This document shows positions 29,026 through 37,574 of a stretch of 64,000 bases of DNA, piece by piece (the stretch's first letter is position 1; each line of letters begins with the position of its first letter). A program made the translations under genes and the position numbers. The stretch is from Shimia litoralis (lineage in GTDB: Bacteria > Pseudomonadota > Alphaproteobacteria > Rhodobacterales > Rhodobacteraceae). Where the stretch lies: positions 150,770 to 214,769 of the forward strand of contig NZ_SULI01000004.1 of the NCBI RefSeq assembly GCF_005518135.1, written 5' to 3'. The notes under the pieces were generated by a model that was given only the letters and a program-made list of their open reading frames with translations, searched no databases and had not been told where the DNA came from.

Positions 29026-29070
29026 CTAAGAAGACCTAAACACCCCGCACGAGGGCGCCAAAGGCTAGAG

Positions 29071-29594
29071 CATGACACTTCGTTTCCCCACCCTGCCAGT
29101 ATTGGCCTTCGGGCTCGTGGCGGCCTGCGATCAGGCAAGCGGTATTGCGCCTGATCTTGGGGCTTTGGGGGAACCGGATGTCGTGCGCACGCAGGCTGCA
29201 GCGCCTCCGGGGGCGGCGACAGGTTGATCCTGCAATCATCGAAACCGTAACCGAACAAGTCATTATTCAACCCGCCGAAGTACAGGCGGACGGCACAGTT
29301 ATCAGCCAGGCCATCTACCGTAGCGAAACCCAGCAACGCATCGTCAAGGAACGGCGTGAAACATGGTTTGAAACGCCCTGCCAAGATGTCTGGACCGAAG
29401 AATTCACGGCATCGGTGCAACGTGCTCTCAAAGCGCGCGGCCATTTCTATGGACCTATTTCGGGGCAAATGGACAAACGTACGCGGGCCGCAATCCGTCG
29501 ATTTCAAGAACCACAAGGCCTGAACAGTTCAATCTTGACCTTGGAAGCTGCGCGTCAGTTGGGGCTGGTGGCCGTAGAGCGCGATCCTGCGTAA
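29071..29594 (+). pseudogene. Peptidoglycan-binding lipoprotein gene, frameshifted
   Basis: ATG 29071 opens a lipoprotein signal sequence (MTLRFPTLPVLAFGLVAAC, lipobox LVAAC) that ends at a TGA at about 29225 after GAATG-type low complexity. The continuation is in a different frame: ETVTEQVIIQPAEVQ, RRETWFETPC and a peptidoglycan-binding repeat (VQRALKARGHFYGPISGQM) ending at 29594. From memory, related Rhodobacterales lipoproteins read through this junction with a short CW-containing segment, which is missing here. The break is near 29210-29226. It is either a genuine deletion between short repeats or a sequence error; the second frame has no good start. Confidence 0.7.
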
Positions 29595-29624
29595 CCCACA
29601 TCAGTTGTGCGACGCTGTCAGGGA

Positions 29625-29660
29625 AACAAGGGGCACACAACTGCGCCCCTTGTTGTTTTC
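29625..29660. terminator. Bidirectional hairpin terminator
   Basis: AACAAGGGGC pairs exactly with GCCCCTTGTT (29625-29634 and 29645-29654), followed by GTTTTC on the plus strand. It lies between the convergent lipoprotein gene (end 29594) and the DegP-type protease gene (end 29667), and can end both transcripts. Confidence 0.8.
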
Positions 29661-29666
29661 ATTTGG

Positions 29667-31136
29667 TTACTCTTGGATATTCAGGGCCACGAAACGGGGC
29701 TCGCCCGCACGGCGCACCAAAAGCAGCAAAGATTTGCGCCCTGCCTCTTTGGCTTCTGATATCCGATCCTCAAGATCAGCCACGGACGTGAGCTTTTGCT
29801 GGCTTGCCTCTGTCAAGACATCCCCCGCGCGCAGCCCTTTTTCATAGGCCGCCGACATTTCGTCGACGTCTTTAACCACCAGACCGCTCATATTGCTGTC
29901 GATGCCAAGTTCGCCGCGCAACGCATCGGTCAAGGGACCCACAGTCAAGCCAAGGATCATCTTGTCAGCCTGCTTTTCCACCGGTGCCTCGGAAGATCCA
30001 TTGTTTCCAGCGGTCCCCTCAGCAGCCTCGCGGCGACCCAGCGTTACCTTTAGGGTTTGCGTCTTGCCATCGCGCAACACAGTCACTCGCACGGTGCTGC
30101 CAACCTCGGTATTTCCGACCACGCGCACCAAACCGCGCACATCAGAAACGTTTTGACCATCAAAGCTTAGGATCACATCGCCAGCCAGCATCCCAGCTTC
30201 GAGCGCAGGTCCCTCGGGCACATCCGTGATCATAGCACCTTCGGCTGTTTCCAACCCTTCGATCGCATCCACCATGTCCTCGGACACGTTCTGAATGCGG
30301 ACGCCCAACCAACCACGACGCGTTTCGCCATATTCTTTCAGCTGATCTACAACCTTCGTCACGACGTTGGATGCCATTGAAAAGCCGATGCCGATTGACC
30401 CGCCATTTGGCGACAGAATCGCGGTGTTTACCCCTACGACATCCCCATCCATGTTGAACAACGGCCCACCAGAGTTCCCGCGATTGATTGCGGCATCGGT
30501 CTGGATATAGTCATCATAGCTTCCCGAAAGCGCGCGATTACGGGCGGACACGATTCCAGACGATACCGAGAACCCTTGCCCAAGAGGGTTCCCCATCGCC
30601 AGAACCCAGTCGCCGACACGGGCTGTGTCACTGTCGCCAAAGCTCACAAAAGAAAGCGGCTTGTCAGACTCAACTTTGAGAAGCGCAATATCGGTATTGG
30701 CGTCTTTGCCCACCACTTTTGCCGGAAGTTCTTCGCCAGAAAAGAATTCAATCAGGATTTCATCGGCACCATCAATAACGTGGTTATTTGTAACGACATA
30801 TCCATCTTCTGAGATCACAAAGCCAGAGCCCAACGCGGACGTGCGCCGTGGTTTGTCGCCATCGCCTTGCCGGTTCTGAAATTCATTGAAAAAATCTTCA
30901 AAAGGACTGCCTTCTGGGACAATGCCTTGCGGGCCAGTGCGGCCTGCCACGACGGTGGACGTCGTGATATTGACAACGGCCGGGCTGATCTTCTCGGCCA
31001 AATCAGCAAAACTATCTGGACGGGCTTGCGCGACAAGGGCCTGCGCGAGCACCAACACAAATGCCAGAGCTGAAATCCAAATGAGTCGCATCTGCGCCAT
31101 GTGCTGGCGCCCTATTGCGATTGCCTGAGTGTTCAC
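29667..31136 (-). CDS. Do/DegP-type periplasmic serine endoprotease
   Basis: An HtrA-family protease and chaperone that degrades misfolded envelope proteins. GTG 31136, preceded by AGGAG at eight bases, gives 489 residues with a signal peptide (MRLIWISALAFVLVLAQALVAQA); ATG 31100 or 31091 would trim the n-region. The catalytic triad is intact: His119 in VVTNNHVIDGA, Asp149 in NTDIALLKV and Ser222 in GNSGGPLF. Two PDZ domains follow (GWLGVRIQNV and LGLTVGPLTD). It lies downstream of DUF2065, hflC and hflK on the same strand with a 187-nt gap, so it may have its own promoter. Confidence 0.94.
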   Translation of the reverse strand: MNTQAIAIGRQHMAQMRLIWISALAFVLVLAQALVAQARPDSFADLAEKISPAVVNITTSTVVAGRTGPQGIVPEGSPFEDFFNEFQNRQGDGDKPRRTSALGSGFVISEDGYVVTNNHVIDGADEILIEFFSGEELPAKVVGKDANTDIALLKVESDKPLSFVSFGDSDTARVGDWVLAMGNPLGQGFSVSSGIVSARNRALSGSYDDYIQTDAAINRGNSGGPLFNMDGDVVGVNTAILSPNGGSIGIGFSMASNVVTKVVDQLKEYGETRRGWLGVRIQNVSEDMVDAIEGLETAEGAMITDVPEGPALEAGMLAGDVILSFDGQNVSDVRGLVRVVGNTEVGSTVRVTVLRDGKTQTLKVTLGRREAAEGTAGNNGSSEAPVEKQADKMILGLTVGPLTDALRGELGIDSNMSGLVVKDVDEMSAAYEKGLRAGDVLTEASQQKLTSVADLEDRISEAKEAGRKSLLLLVRRAGEPRFVALNIQE

Positions 31137-31323
31137 TCCCAAATCTCCTGTATTGATACGGGGTGATGCCCCACACAAACGGGGCACCATGCTGGTCTCT
31201 AATGTAATGCAGGTTGGGCTATGTGCAACTCACCGTCCCTCTCACGCAGACAATTAGATGTGAAACCCCCGTTACCACCACGTGCAACGACGTTTTCCAT
31301 CCTGTTATATCACGCGCCTGAAT

Positions 31324-31521
31324 TTAGGCCCCGAGAGATTTCGCCATCCAAACCAGAACGACACCCAATGCCATTGCCACAAGGCCCATCGTGCGGCGTT
31401 GGCTCTCTGGAAGCGCACGCAGTGCTTCCAACAGATCCTCGACAAGCGAAGGGGCCAGTGCATACACCAGCCCCTCGATGATCAGCACAAGGCCGATCGC
31501 TAATAGTGCGATGCCAATCAT
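31324..31521 (-). CDS. DUF2065 small membrane protein
   Basis: A 65-residue protein with two hydrophobic helices (IGIALLAIGLVLIIEGLVYAL and GLVAMALGVVLVWMAKSLGA) separated by an amphipathic stretch. It matches the DUF2065/YjeT-like family, which is routinely encoded right after hflC. The ATG overlaps the hflC stop by 4 nt, indicating coupled translation and a probable functional link to the HflKC complex, but no function is known. Confidence 0.85.
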   Translation of the reverse strand: MIGIALLAIGLVLIIEGLVYALAPSLVEDLLEALRALPESQRRTMGLVAMALGVVLVWMAKSLGA

Positions 31522-32390
31522 TGATCAGGCAAAGCAGTTTTCAGATAGTTAAAGAAATCACCATCAGGCGACATGACCATTGTGGTGTTGTTCTCGTTCA
31601 GAGCACCACGATAGGCATTCAGGGTCCGATAGAACTCAAAGAACTCCTGATCGGCGCCATAAGCTGTGGCAAAAATTGCGTTCCGCTTTGCGTCCGCTTC
31701 ACCACGCGCGATTTCTGATTCCCGCTTGGCATCAGAGACCAATTCAACCACGGTCCGATCAGCCTGCGCCCGCACACGTTGCGCGGCTTCTTCACCACGC
31801 GCGATTTCATCTGCGGCTTCGCGTTCACGCTCGGCGCGCATCCGCGAGAAGGTGGCTTCGAGGTTGGCTTGCGGCAAGTCGGTACGCTTAAGACGCACGT
31901 CAATCACTTCAAGGCCAAGACCACGTGCTTCGGAAATTGCGGCATTCCGAATACGCAGCATCAACGTGGCACGATCAGACGACAAGATATCGTTTGAGGA
32001 CACAGAACCAAGAACTTCACGGGTTTGCGCCCGCAAAATGTTGTCCAAACGACGCTCGGCCAATTCGATACCGCCAGTACCTACGGCTTGGCGGAACTGT
32101 TTGACATCGGCAATCCGATACCGTGCGAACGCGTCCACAACCAAACGACGGTCATCAAGCGGGGTAATTTCCAAAGGTCCCACTTCACGGCTCAGGATAC
32201 GGTCGTCATAGGCGACAACTTCTTGAATAAGTGGAATTTTGAACGCCAATCCGGGATCTTCTTTGACTGTGACAACGCGGCCGAACTGAAGCACGAGCGC
32301 CTTCTCACGTTCGTCCACGATGAACACCGACGACAAAGCGGCTGCGACCAGAATGACGAGGATCGGCAAAAGATAGGTTGTTTTCCGCAT
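31518..32390 (-). CDS. hflC: HflC, SPFH subunit of the FtsH-modulating HflKC complex
   Basis: One half of the HflK-HflC membrane cage that surrounds and regulates FtsH. The 290-residue protein starts at ATG 32390, overlapping the hflK stop by one base (TGATG); a GTG three bases upstream is an alternative. It has an N-terminal transmembrane helix (YLLPILVILVAAALSSVFIV), an SPFH/band 7 domain (VDEREKALVLQFGRVV onward) and a long alanine/arginine/glutamate-rich coiled coil (about 180-250). Part of the gor-hflK-hflC-DUF2065 run. Confidence 0.95.
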   Translation of the reverse strand: MRKTTYLLPILVILVAAALSSVFIVDEREKALVLQFGRVVTVKEDPGLAFKIPLIQEVVAYDDRILSREVGPLEITPLDDRRLVVDAFARYRIADVKQFRQAVGTGGIELAERRLDNILRAQTREVLGSVSSNDILSSDRATLMLRIRNAAISEARGLGLEVIDVRLKRTDLPQANLEATFSRMRAEREREAADEIARGEEAAQRVRAQADRTVVELVSDAKRESEIARGEADAKRNAIFATAYGADQEFFEFYRTLNAYRGALNENNTTMVMSPDGDFFNYLKTALPDQ

Positions 32391-33538
32391 CACTTGTCTC
32401 CCTTACGCAGTTCATTCAAAGGCAGATACGGCACAACGCCCTGATTGCCTTCGGTGTCATCCAGAATGACCTTGTCTACGCGGCCAAGGACCTCTTCCAT
32501 GGTTTCCAGATACAAACGTTTCCGCGTAACCTCTGGCGCCTTCTGGTATTCTCCAAGAACAGCTGTAAAGCGGCTGGCTTCACCTTCGGCTTCGTTCACG
32601 ACTTGTGCACGGTAAGCTTCTGCTTCTTCAAGAATCTGTGCGGCTTCACCACGTGCCCCCGCAAGTTTGCGGTTTGCATAGGCGTCTGCTTGTTTCTCAA
32701 GACGGTCACGCTCTTGCGAGGCAGATTGTACCTCGCGGAAGCTGTCTTTTACGGGCTCGGGGGGATCGGCACCGTCAAAGTTGACCCGCACAATGTTCAC
32801 GCCCGAATCATAGCTATCAAGGGTGGACTGGATCAACTCCTCGAGACGGTCCGCGATGATCCCACGGTCTCTGTTCAGGATTGGCGCCAGCTCGGACTGC
32901 GCGATAATTTCGCGCATCGCGGATTCAGACACCGCTTGAATCGTTTGTTTGGGATCACGCAAGTTAAACAGGAACTGAGCTGGATCAGAGATGTTCCACA
33001 CGACCTGAAAGTCGATGTCGACGATATTTTCGTCACCCGTCAGCATCAAACCTTCGGTTGCTCGGCCCGACGACGGGATGTCTTCGGTTTGCTCGCGCGT
33101 TACCGGTACAATTTCCGCCGTGACCAAAGGCCAAGGCGCAAAGTTCAGACCAGGTAGGCCCGTAGATTTGTATTCTCCAAGGAACAATTCTACCGACTGT
33201 TCTTCTGGGCGCACGGTATAGAAACTTGCCAAACCCCAAAGAACGACTGCGGCAGCGGTTCCCAACAGAACTGTCCCCTTAGACAGTCCGCCACCAGAAG
33301 GACGCCGCCCTCCGGATTGACCACCGCCAGCGCCATTGCTGCCGTTGCCACCACGACCGCCCATCAGGACGCGCAGTTGATCTTGGCCTTTTTTCATCAG
33401 CTCATCGATATCTGGAATCTGCGGACCATCATCTTTGGGATCACGGCCACCGCCGCCACCGCCATTGTTGTTGCCGCGATTGTCACCGCCGCCTTGATTT
33501 CCACCGCCACCCCAAGGGCCGCCATTGTTACCTGACAT
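32390..33538 (-). CDS. hflK: HflK, SPFH subunit of the FtsH-modulating HflKC complex
   Basis: The partner of HflC. From ATG 33538 the protein has 382 residues: a glycine/asparagine-rich cytoplasmic tail (about residues 1-35, repeated GGG and NNN), a further low-complexity linker, one transmembrane helix (TVLLGTAAAVVLWGLASFY), an SPFH domain (VRPEEQSVELFLGEY onward) and a coiled coil. Low-complexity glycine-rich N-termini are normal for HflK. GGGG lies ten bases before the ATG. Its stop codon overlaps hflC. Confidence 0.95.
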   Translation of the reverse strand: MSGNNGGPWGGGGNQGGGDNRGNNNGGGGGGRDPKDDGPQIPDIDELMKKGQDQLRVLMGGRGGNGSNGAGGGQSGGRRPSGGGLSKGTVLLGTAAAVVLWGLASFYTVRPEEQSVELFLGEYKSTGLPGLNFAPWPLVTAEIVPVTREQTEDIPSSGRATEGLMLTGDENIVDIDFQVVWNISDPAQFLFNLRDPKQTIQAVSESAMREIIAQSELAPILNRDRGIIADRLEELIQSTLDSYDSGVNIVRVNFDGADPPEPVKDSFREVQSASQERDRLEKQADAYANRKLAGARGEAAQILEEAEAYRAQVVNEAEGEASRFTAVLGEYQKAPEVTRKRLYLETMEEVLGRVDKVILDDTEGNQGVVPYLPLNELRKGDK

Positions 33539-33603
33539 AAAGGTGTATCCCCTTCCGTTGTTCCCATGCGCAGCCTCATACCTGTGGCGCGCAAGGGGAA
33601 AAT

Positions 33604-34959
33604 TCAACCCGTTCTTACGGGAGTCTTCATTGTTACCAATTCTTCCGACATGGTCGGATGCACGGCTACGGTGCGATCAAAGTCTTCTTTCGTTGCACCC
33701 ATTTTTACCGCGATACCTGCCAGCTGGATCATTTCGCCTGCGCCGGGCGCCACGATATGACACCCCAATACCTTGCGTGTCTTCTGGCTGACGACCAATT
33801 TCATCAGGACCCGCTCGCTGCGCCCTGCAAAGCTTTGTTGCATCGGCTTAAAGCTGGTCGCATAGACCTCGATCGGCTCTTGCTCGCGCGCGGCTTCTTC
33901 TGACAGACCGACGGTCCCCATCTCGGGTTGGGTGAAAATGGCTGTCGGAATAAGCGTGTGATCCGGCTTGGTCGGGTTGCCTTTGATGACCGTTTCGACA
34001 AACGCCATACCTTCACGGATCGCAACAGGTGTCAGGTTTACGCGATCCGTAATATCGCCCACGGCGTACACCGAGGGTACAGCCGTTTGACTATAGTCAT
34101 CGACAATCACTTCGCCTTTGCGTCCACGCGCGACACCCAAAGCCTCTAGGCCCAGATCATCCGCATTCGCAACGCGGCCCGTTGCAAACATCACGTGATC
34201 AAACAGCGTTTCGTCGCCGTTGGTGGCAACCACACGGATTTGGTCACCCTCTTTGTGCATTCTGACAATGTTGGTGCCCAAATGAAGATTGATCCCCTTT
34301 TGGCACATCTCGTCACTGACCAAGCCACGTGCCTCGTCATCAAATCCACGCAGGATTTGTGCCCCGCGATAATACTGTGTGACCTCAACACCTAGGCCAT
34401 TCAAGATGCCTGCAAACTCGCTGGCGATATACCCCCCACCAACGATCAGAATATTCTTTGGCATTTTCTCGAGATGGAAAATGTCGTTTGACGTGATGCC
34501 AAGTTCAGCACCCGGCATATCAAGCTTCACCGGACGGCCGCCTGTTGCCAGCAAGATGTGCTTGGCAGTTTTTTGCGTGCCATCGGCCAATTCAACCGTA
34601 TGCGCGTCGGCCAGTTTGGCGCGTTGGTCAAATGTGTCGACACCATTGTTTTTCAGGATACCGCGATACACGTTCTCCAAGCGATCCAGCTCTGCATAGA
34701 GCTTGCCGCGAAAGACATTCCAGTCAAACTTTCCGGGCTTGATATCCCACCCATACGCTTGGGCATCTTCGACCATGTCGGCGTATTCGCTGGCAAACAC
34801 CATGAGTTTTTTGGGCACGCATCCGCGGATCACGCAGGTGCCGCCATATCGGTCTTCTTCAGCCAGCGCGACTTTGGCGCCTTCTTGAGCAGCCACCCGT
34901 GCGGCCCGAACGCCACCGGATCCACCACCGATGACAAACAGATCATAATCAAAAGCCAT
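33604..34959 (-). CDS. gor: Glutathione-disulfide reductase
   Basis: An FAD- and NADPH-dependent enzyme that regenerates reduced glutathione. The 451-residue protein has the FAD-binding FVIGGGSGGVRAARVAA, the redox-active disulfide GGTCVIRGCVPKK (Cys42/Cys47), the NADPH-binding ILIVGGGYIASEFAG, and the C-terminal catalytic HPTMSEELVTM. It starts 9 nt after the rpiA stop and precedes hflK by 65 nt. It may support the two GST-family proteins in this window. Confidence 0.95.
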   Translation of the reverse strand: MAFDYDLFVIGGGSGGVRAARVAAQEGAKVALAEEDRYGGTCVIRGCVPKKLMVFASEYADMVEDAQAYGWDIKPGKFDWNVFRGKLYAELDRLENVYRGILKNNGVDTFDQRAKLADAHTVELADGTQKTAKHILLATGGRPVKLDMPGAELGITSNDIFHLEKMPKNILIVGGGYIASEFAGILNGLGVEVTQYYRGAQILRGFDDEARGLVSDEMCQKGINLHLGTNIVRMHKEGDQIRVVATNGDETLFDHVMFATGRVANADDLGLEALGVARGRKGEVIVDDYSQTAVPSVYAVGDITDRVNLTPVAIREGMAFVETVIKGNPTKPDHTLIPTAIFTQPEMGTVGLSEEAAREQEPIEVYATSFKPMQQSFAGRSERVLMKLVVSQKTRKVLGCHIVAPGAGEMIQLAGIAVKMGATKEDFDRTVAVHPTMSEELVTMKTPVRTG

Positions 34960-34968
34960 GTTTCGTCC

Positions 34969-35757
34969 TTAGTCTACCAGATCAGTGAAGAGATTATCCG
35001 GCTCGGCAAAGTCGAGCATACTCTCTTCGATTGTTCCGGCATTTATGTCTCGCACTTCGACACGTCCATCCCCATAGCCGATCACAACTACGTCACAGAT
35101 ATCAACGAACAGGCCGTTTTCAACCACACCGGGCATCTGGTTCAAAACCATCGACAACTGACGCGCATCGCCAATTCGATTAAGATGCAGATCAAGAATA
35201 TGGTTGCCTTCGTCGGTCACAAACGGGCTTTGGCCATTCATACGCAGGGTCGATGTACGTCCTAGAACATCCATGCTGACCAGCGTTTCTTCGATCAAGG
35301 CCTGCGTGGTTTGCCACCCAAACGGGATCACTTCTACGGGCAGAGGGAACGCGCCAAGTGTTTCAACCTCTTTGCCGATATCGGCGATCACCACCATCTG
35401 GTCACTGGCGGTCGCAACGATCTTTTCTTGCAACAGCGCCCCACCGCCCCCTTTGATAAGGTTCATGTTGCCGTCGAATTCGTCTGCGCCGTCAATGGTC
35501 AAATCCAACCACTTGGCCGAATCCAGACTGATCACTTCGATTCCGACTTCGCGTGCCAACTCGGCTGTGCGCGTCGATGTGGGGACACCCTTGATACGCA
35601 ACCCCTCGTCACGCACCATTTCCCCGAGACACCGCACCAACCACGCGGCAGTAGACCCGGTTCCAAGCCCGACACGCATGCCATCCTCGACGTACTCGGC
35701 GGCCTTCTTGGCTGCGACGAATTTGGCTTTGTCTATGGGTGACAATTCTCCGGTCAT
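34969..35757 (-). CDS. rpiA: Ribose-5-phosphate isomerase A
   Basis: Interconverts ribose 5-phosphate and ribulose 5-phosphate in the pentose phosphate pathway. The 262-residue protein has the phosphate-binding GLGTGSTAAWLVRCL, the catalytic region DGADEFDGNMNLIKGGGGALLQEKI and a C-terminal VVIGYGDGRVEVRDI. It is somewhat longer than E. coli RpiA (219). It precedes gor by 9 nt, linking pentose phosphate NADPH supply with glutathione reduction. Confidence 0.95.
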   Translation of the reverse strand: MTGELSPIDKAKFVAAKKAAEYVEDGMRVGLGTGSTAAWLVRCLGEMVRDEGLRIKGVPTSTRTAELAREVGIEVISLDSAKWLDLTIDGADEFDGNMNLIKGGGGALLQEKIVATASDQMVVIADIGKEVETLGAFPLPVEVIPFGWQTTQALIEETLVSMDVLGRTSTLRMNGQSPFVTDEGNHILDLHLNRIGDARQLSMVLNQMPGVVENGLFVDICDVVVIGYGDGRVEVRDINAGTIEESMLDFAEPDNLFTDLVD

Positions 35758-35842
35758 GGCGCGACTCCCCTGTTCGTGTTGCCAGAGTTATAGGAAAGAA
35801 GCGTTCGGGGGGCTATGGGGAAATCACGCAAAACCGTCTTAA

Positions 35843-36274
35843 CTAGCGCCGCTTAAGGGTGGAAACCGCCCTCTGCATCAATTGAACCAGCTGAAATTGT
35901 TCATTTTCATCCAAATCAGACAAGGCATGCATGTTCTGATCGTATGCTGCTTTTTGGGCCGGCACGCGCAGCTTCTTGGCCCTTTCGGTCAAACGGATGA
36001 TCTTGACGCGCTTATCCTCATCACTCGGGTTGCGCGTCACCAACTCATCACGCTCCATCCGAGACAGCGTATTCGCCATTGTCGCTTGCTCGACATCCAA
36101 CCCCACAACAAGCTCGGCTTGGGTCTGCCCATCACGGTCCCACAGCTCAAGCAGCACCATGAATTGGGCGGGCGCCAAACCAAGAGGTTTAAGGCGTCGT
36201 TGCAGCCCGACCGCCATCAGTCGCGCGAAATGGTTGGCCAGATATCCGGCCGAGTGCATTTTTGTAAAACTCAT
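35843..36274 (-). CDS. MarR family transcriptional regulator
   Basis: A 143-residue winged-helix regulator. The DNA-binding region is visible as LAPAQFMVLLELW, TQAELVVGLDVEQATMANTLSRMERDELV (recognition helix) and the wing RNPSDEDKRVKIIRLTE; flanking helices mediate dimerisation. ATG 36274 gives the family length; ATG 36259 is an alternative, and neither has a strong Shine-Dalgarno. The start codon lies beside a palindrome, and the divergent region holds two further near-identical palindromes, suggesting autoregulation and control of the membrane protein gene at 36351. The ligand is unknown. Confidence 0.88.
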   Translation of the reverse strand: MSFTKMHSAGYLANHFARLMAVGLQRRLKPLGLAPAQFMVLLELWDRDGQTQAELVVGLDVEQATMANTLSRMERDELVTRNPSDEDKRVKIIRLTERAKKLRVPAQKAAYDQNMHALSDLDENEQFQLVQLMQRAVSTLKRR

Positions 36275-36275
36275 G

Positions 36276-36289
36276 TGCACAAATGTGCA
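36276..36289. promoter_or_regulatory. Palindrome at the MarR gene start
   Basis: TGCACA-AA-TGTGCA is a perfect 6-bp inverted repeat with a 2-bp centre, two bases upstream of the MarR ATG. It differs in sequence from the two repeats further on and may be a separate regulator site or part of the operator array. Confidence 0.4.
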
Positions 36290-36293
36290 ATTG

Positions 36294-36338
36294 CATAGCC
36301 AGCTATTCAATCGCATTTTACATAGCATGCTATTCAAT
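36294..36338. promoter_or_regulatory. Paired operator-like repeats between MarR gene and membrane protein gene
   Basis: CATAGCCAGCTATTCAAT (36294-36311) and CATAGCATGCTATTCAAT (36321-36338) are 18-bp direct repeats differing at two bases. Each contains an inverted repeat (TAGC..GCTA), and they are 27 bp apart. MarR-family dimers bind such palindromes, so this is the likely operator for both divergent genes. Confidence 0.65.
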
Positions 36339-36350
36339 AGGAGAGACCAC

Positions 36351-36794
36351 ATGAAACTCAAGATACACGCCCTTTCAGGCGGCATTGCCTTACTGACAAT
36401 TTCGACCTTTTGGATCAGCACAGTGCTGAGTGAACTCTTTGCGAGTCACGCCACCATCGCGAGCGTTAAAACCGGTGTTCTTTTCGGGATGATCGTTCTT
36501 ATTCCAGCGATGACAACTGCGGGTGCAACTGGTGCTGCGCTTGGTAAAGGATGGAAGTTGCCGCAAGTTGGTCGTAAATCCAAGAGAATGCAAATTATCG
36601 CCGCCAATGGTCTCTTGATCCTACTACCCAGTGCGATTTTCTTAGCTCTACGTGCCAGAGCTGACCAATTTGATGCCCTGTTCTATTCAGTACAAGCTCT
36701 GGAACTTGTTGCAGGCGCAACCAATATCACGCTGCTAACACGCAACATGAAGGATGGCCTTGCTTTGCGAGCGCGAAAGCTATCACGAACCTAG
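36351..36794 (+). CDS. Four-helix membrane protein of unknown function, MarR-linked
   Basis: A 147-residue protein with four hydrophobic segments (ALSGGIALLTISTFWISTVL; LFGMIVLIPAMTTAGATGAAL; IIAANGLLILLPSAIFLALR; FYSVQALELVAGATNITLL). ATG 36351 follows GGAGAGA. It is divergent from a MarR regulator across a repeated palindrome, so it is probably its target. I do not recognise a named family. A simple terminator follows its stop. Confidence 0.7.
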   Translation: MKLKIHALSGGIALLTISTFWISTVLSELFASHATIASVKTGVLFGMIVLIPAMTTAGATGAALGKGWKLPQVGRKSKRMQIIAANGLLILLPSAIFLALRARADQFDALFYSVQALELVAGATNITLLTRNMKDGLALRARKLSRT

Positions 36795-36802
36795 GCCCTG
36801 CG

Positions 36803-36827
36803 CGTTTCCGATAGGAAACGTCGTTTT
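36803..36827 (+). terminator. Intrinsic terminator of the MarR-linked membrane protein gene
   Basis: CGTTTCC and GGAAACG form a perfect 7-bp stem around the loop GATA, followed by TCGTTTTA. It lies 9 nt after the stop at 36794 and before the GST gene at 36868. Confidence 0.65.
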
Positions 36828-36867
36828 AGGCCGACCAGTTGCAAAACAAGGCCAGTAATATGCCTTT

Positions 36868-37572
36868 ATGACTGAAATTTTGCGCCTTCATTATGCCCCT
36901 GACAATGCCTCGCTGATCGTGCGGCTGGCCCTCGAAGAATTGGGGCTGCAATACGAAACCGTGCTGGTAGATCGCTCGACCCGCGCCCAAAATAGCCCTG
37001 CCTATCTGGCCATTAATCCGGCAGGGCTTATTCCCGCGCTGGAAACGCCAGACGGTCCACTGTTTGAAACAGGGGCGATCCTGCTTTGGCTGTCTGATCG
37101 CTTTGGCGGATTGGCCTCACCTGTGGGATCTTGCGACCGTGGGGCATTTCTCAAGTGGCTGTTTTATATGTCCAACACAGTTCACCCGAACCTGCGCATG
37201 TCTTTTTATCCTGACAAATATGTTGGCGAAGATACCACATGCCAAGCTGCCCTGCGCACACAAGTGCAAGCGAATCTGGGCAAAAGCCTTTCGCTCTTTG
37301 AGAGCCTCGCCGCAGAAAACCACAGTTGGTTTTCAACTCAGGCCCCGTCGTCTCTCACGTTGTATCTGGCGGCCATCCTACGCTGGATGGCGCTGTATCC
37401 GCAGGGGCAAACCGATTGGTTCGACCTTACGGACTGGCCAAATCTGTCTGCGATCGCCCGTAATCTGGAAACGCGTGACAGCGTTGCCGCGCTCTGTGCC
37501 GCCGAAGGCATGGAACCGGCCCCGTTCACCCGACCTACTGCCCCAAATCCGCCCGAAGGAGTGGCTCTGTAG
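36868..37572 (+). CDS. Glutathione S-transferase family protein
   Basis: A 234-residue GST-like protein. The N-terminal thioredoxin-like domain has RLHYAPDNASLIVRLALEELG, the cis-proline motif NPAGLIPALETPDGPLFETGAILLWLSD, and a helical C-terminal domain with ILRWMALYP. The sequence PDNASLIV at the usual catalytic position is compatible with the beta or theta-like bacterial GSTs. It precedes sdaA by 2 nt and is surely co-transcribed with it. The electrophile or role is unknown. Confidence 0.85.
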   Translation: MTEILRLHYAPDNASLIVRLALEELGLQYETVLVDRSTRAQNSPAYLAINPAGLIPALETPDGPLFETGAILLWLSDRFGGLASPVGSCDRGAFLKWLFYMSNTVHPNLRMSFYPDKYVGEDTTCQAALRTQVQANLGKSLSLFESLAAENHSWFSTQAPSSLTLYLAAILRWMALYPQGQTDWFDLTDWPNLSAIARNLETRDSVAALCAAEGMEPAPFTRPTAPNPPEGVAL

Positions 37573-37574
37573 CA

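Noticed and set aside
33390..33540. Repetitive Gly/Asn-rich sequence at the hflK start
   Set aside because: It looks like a repeat but encodes the low-complexity N-terminus normal for HflK and is not a CRISPR or tandem repeat element.
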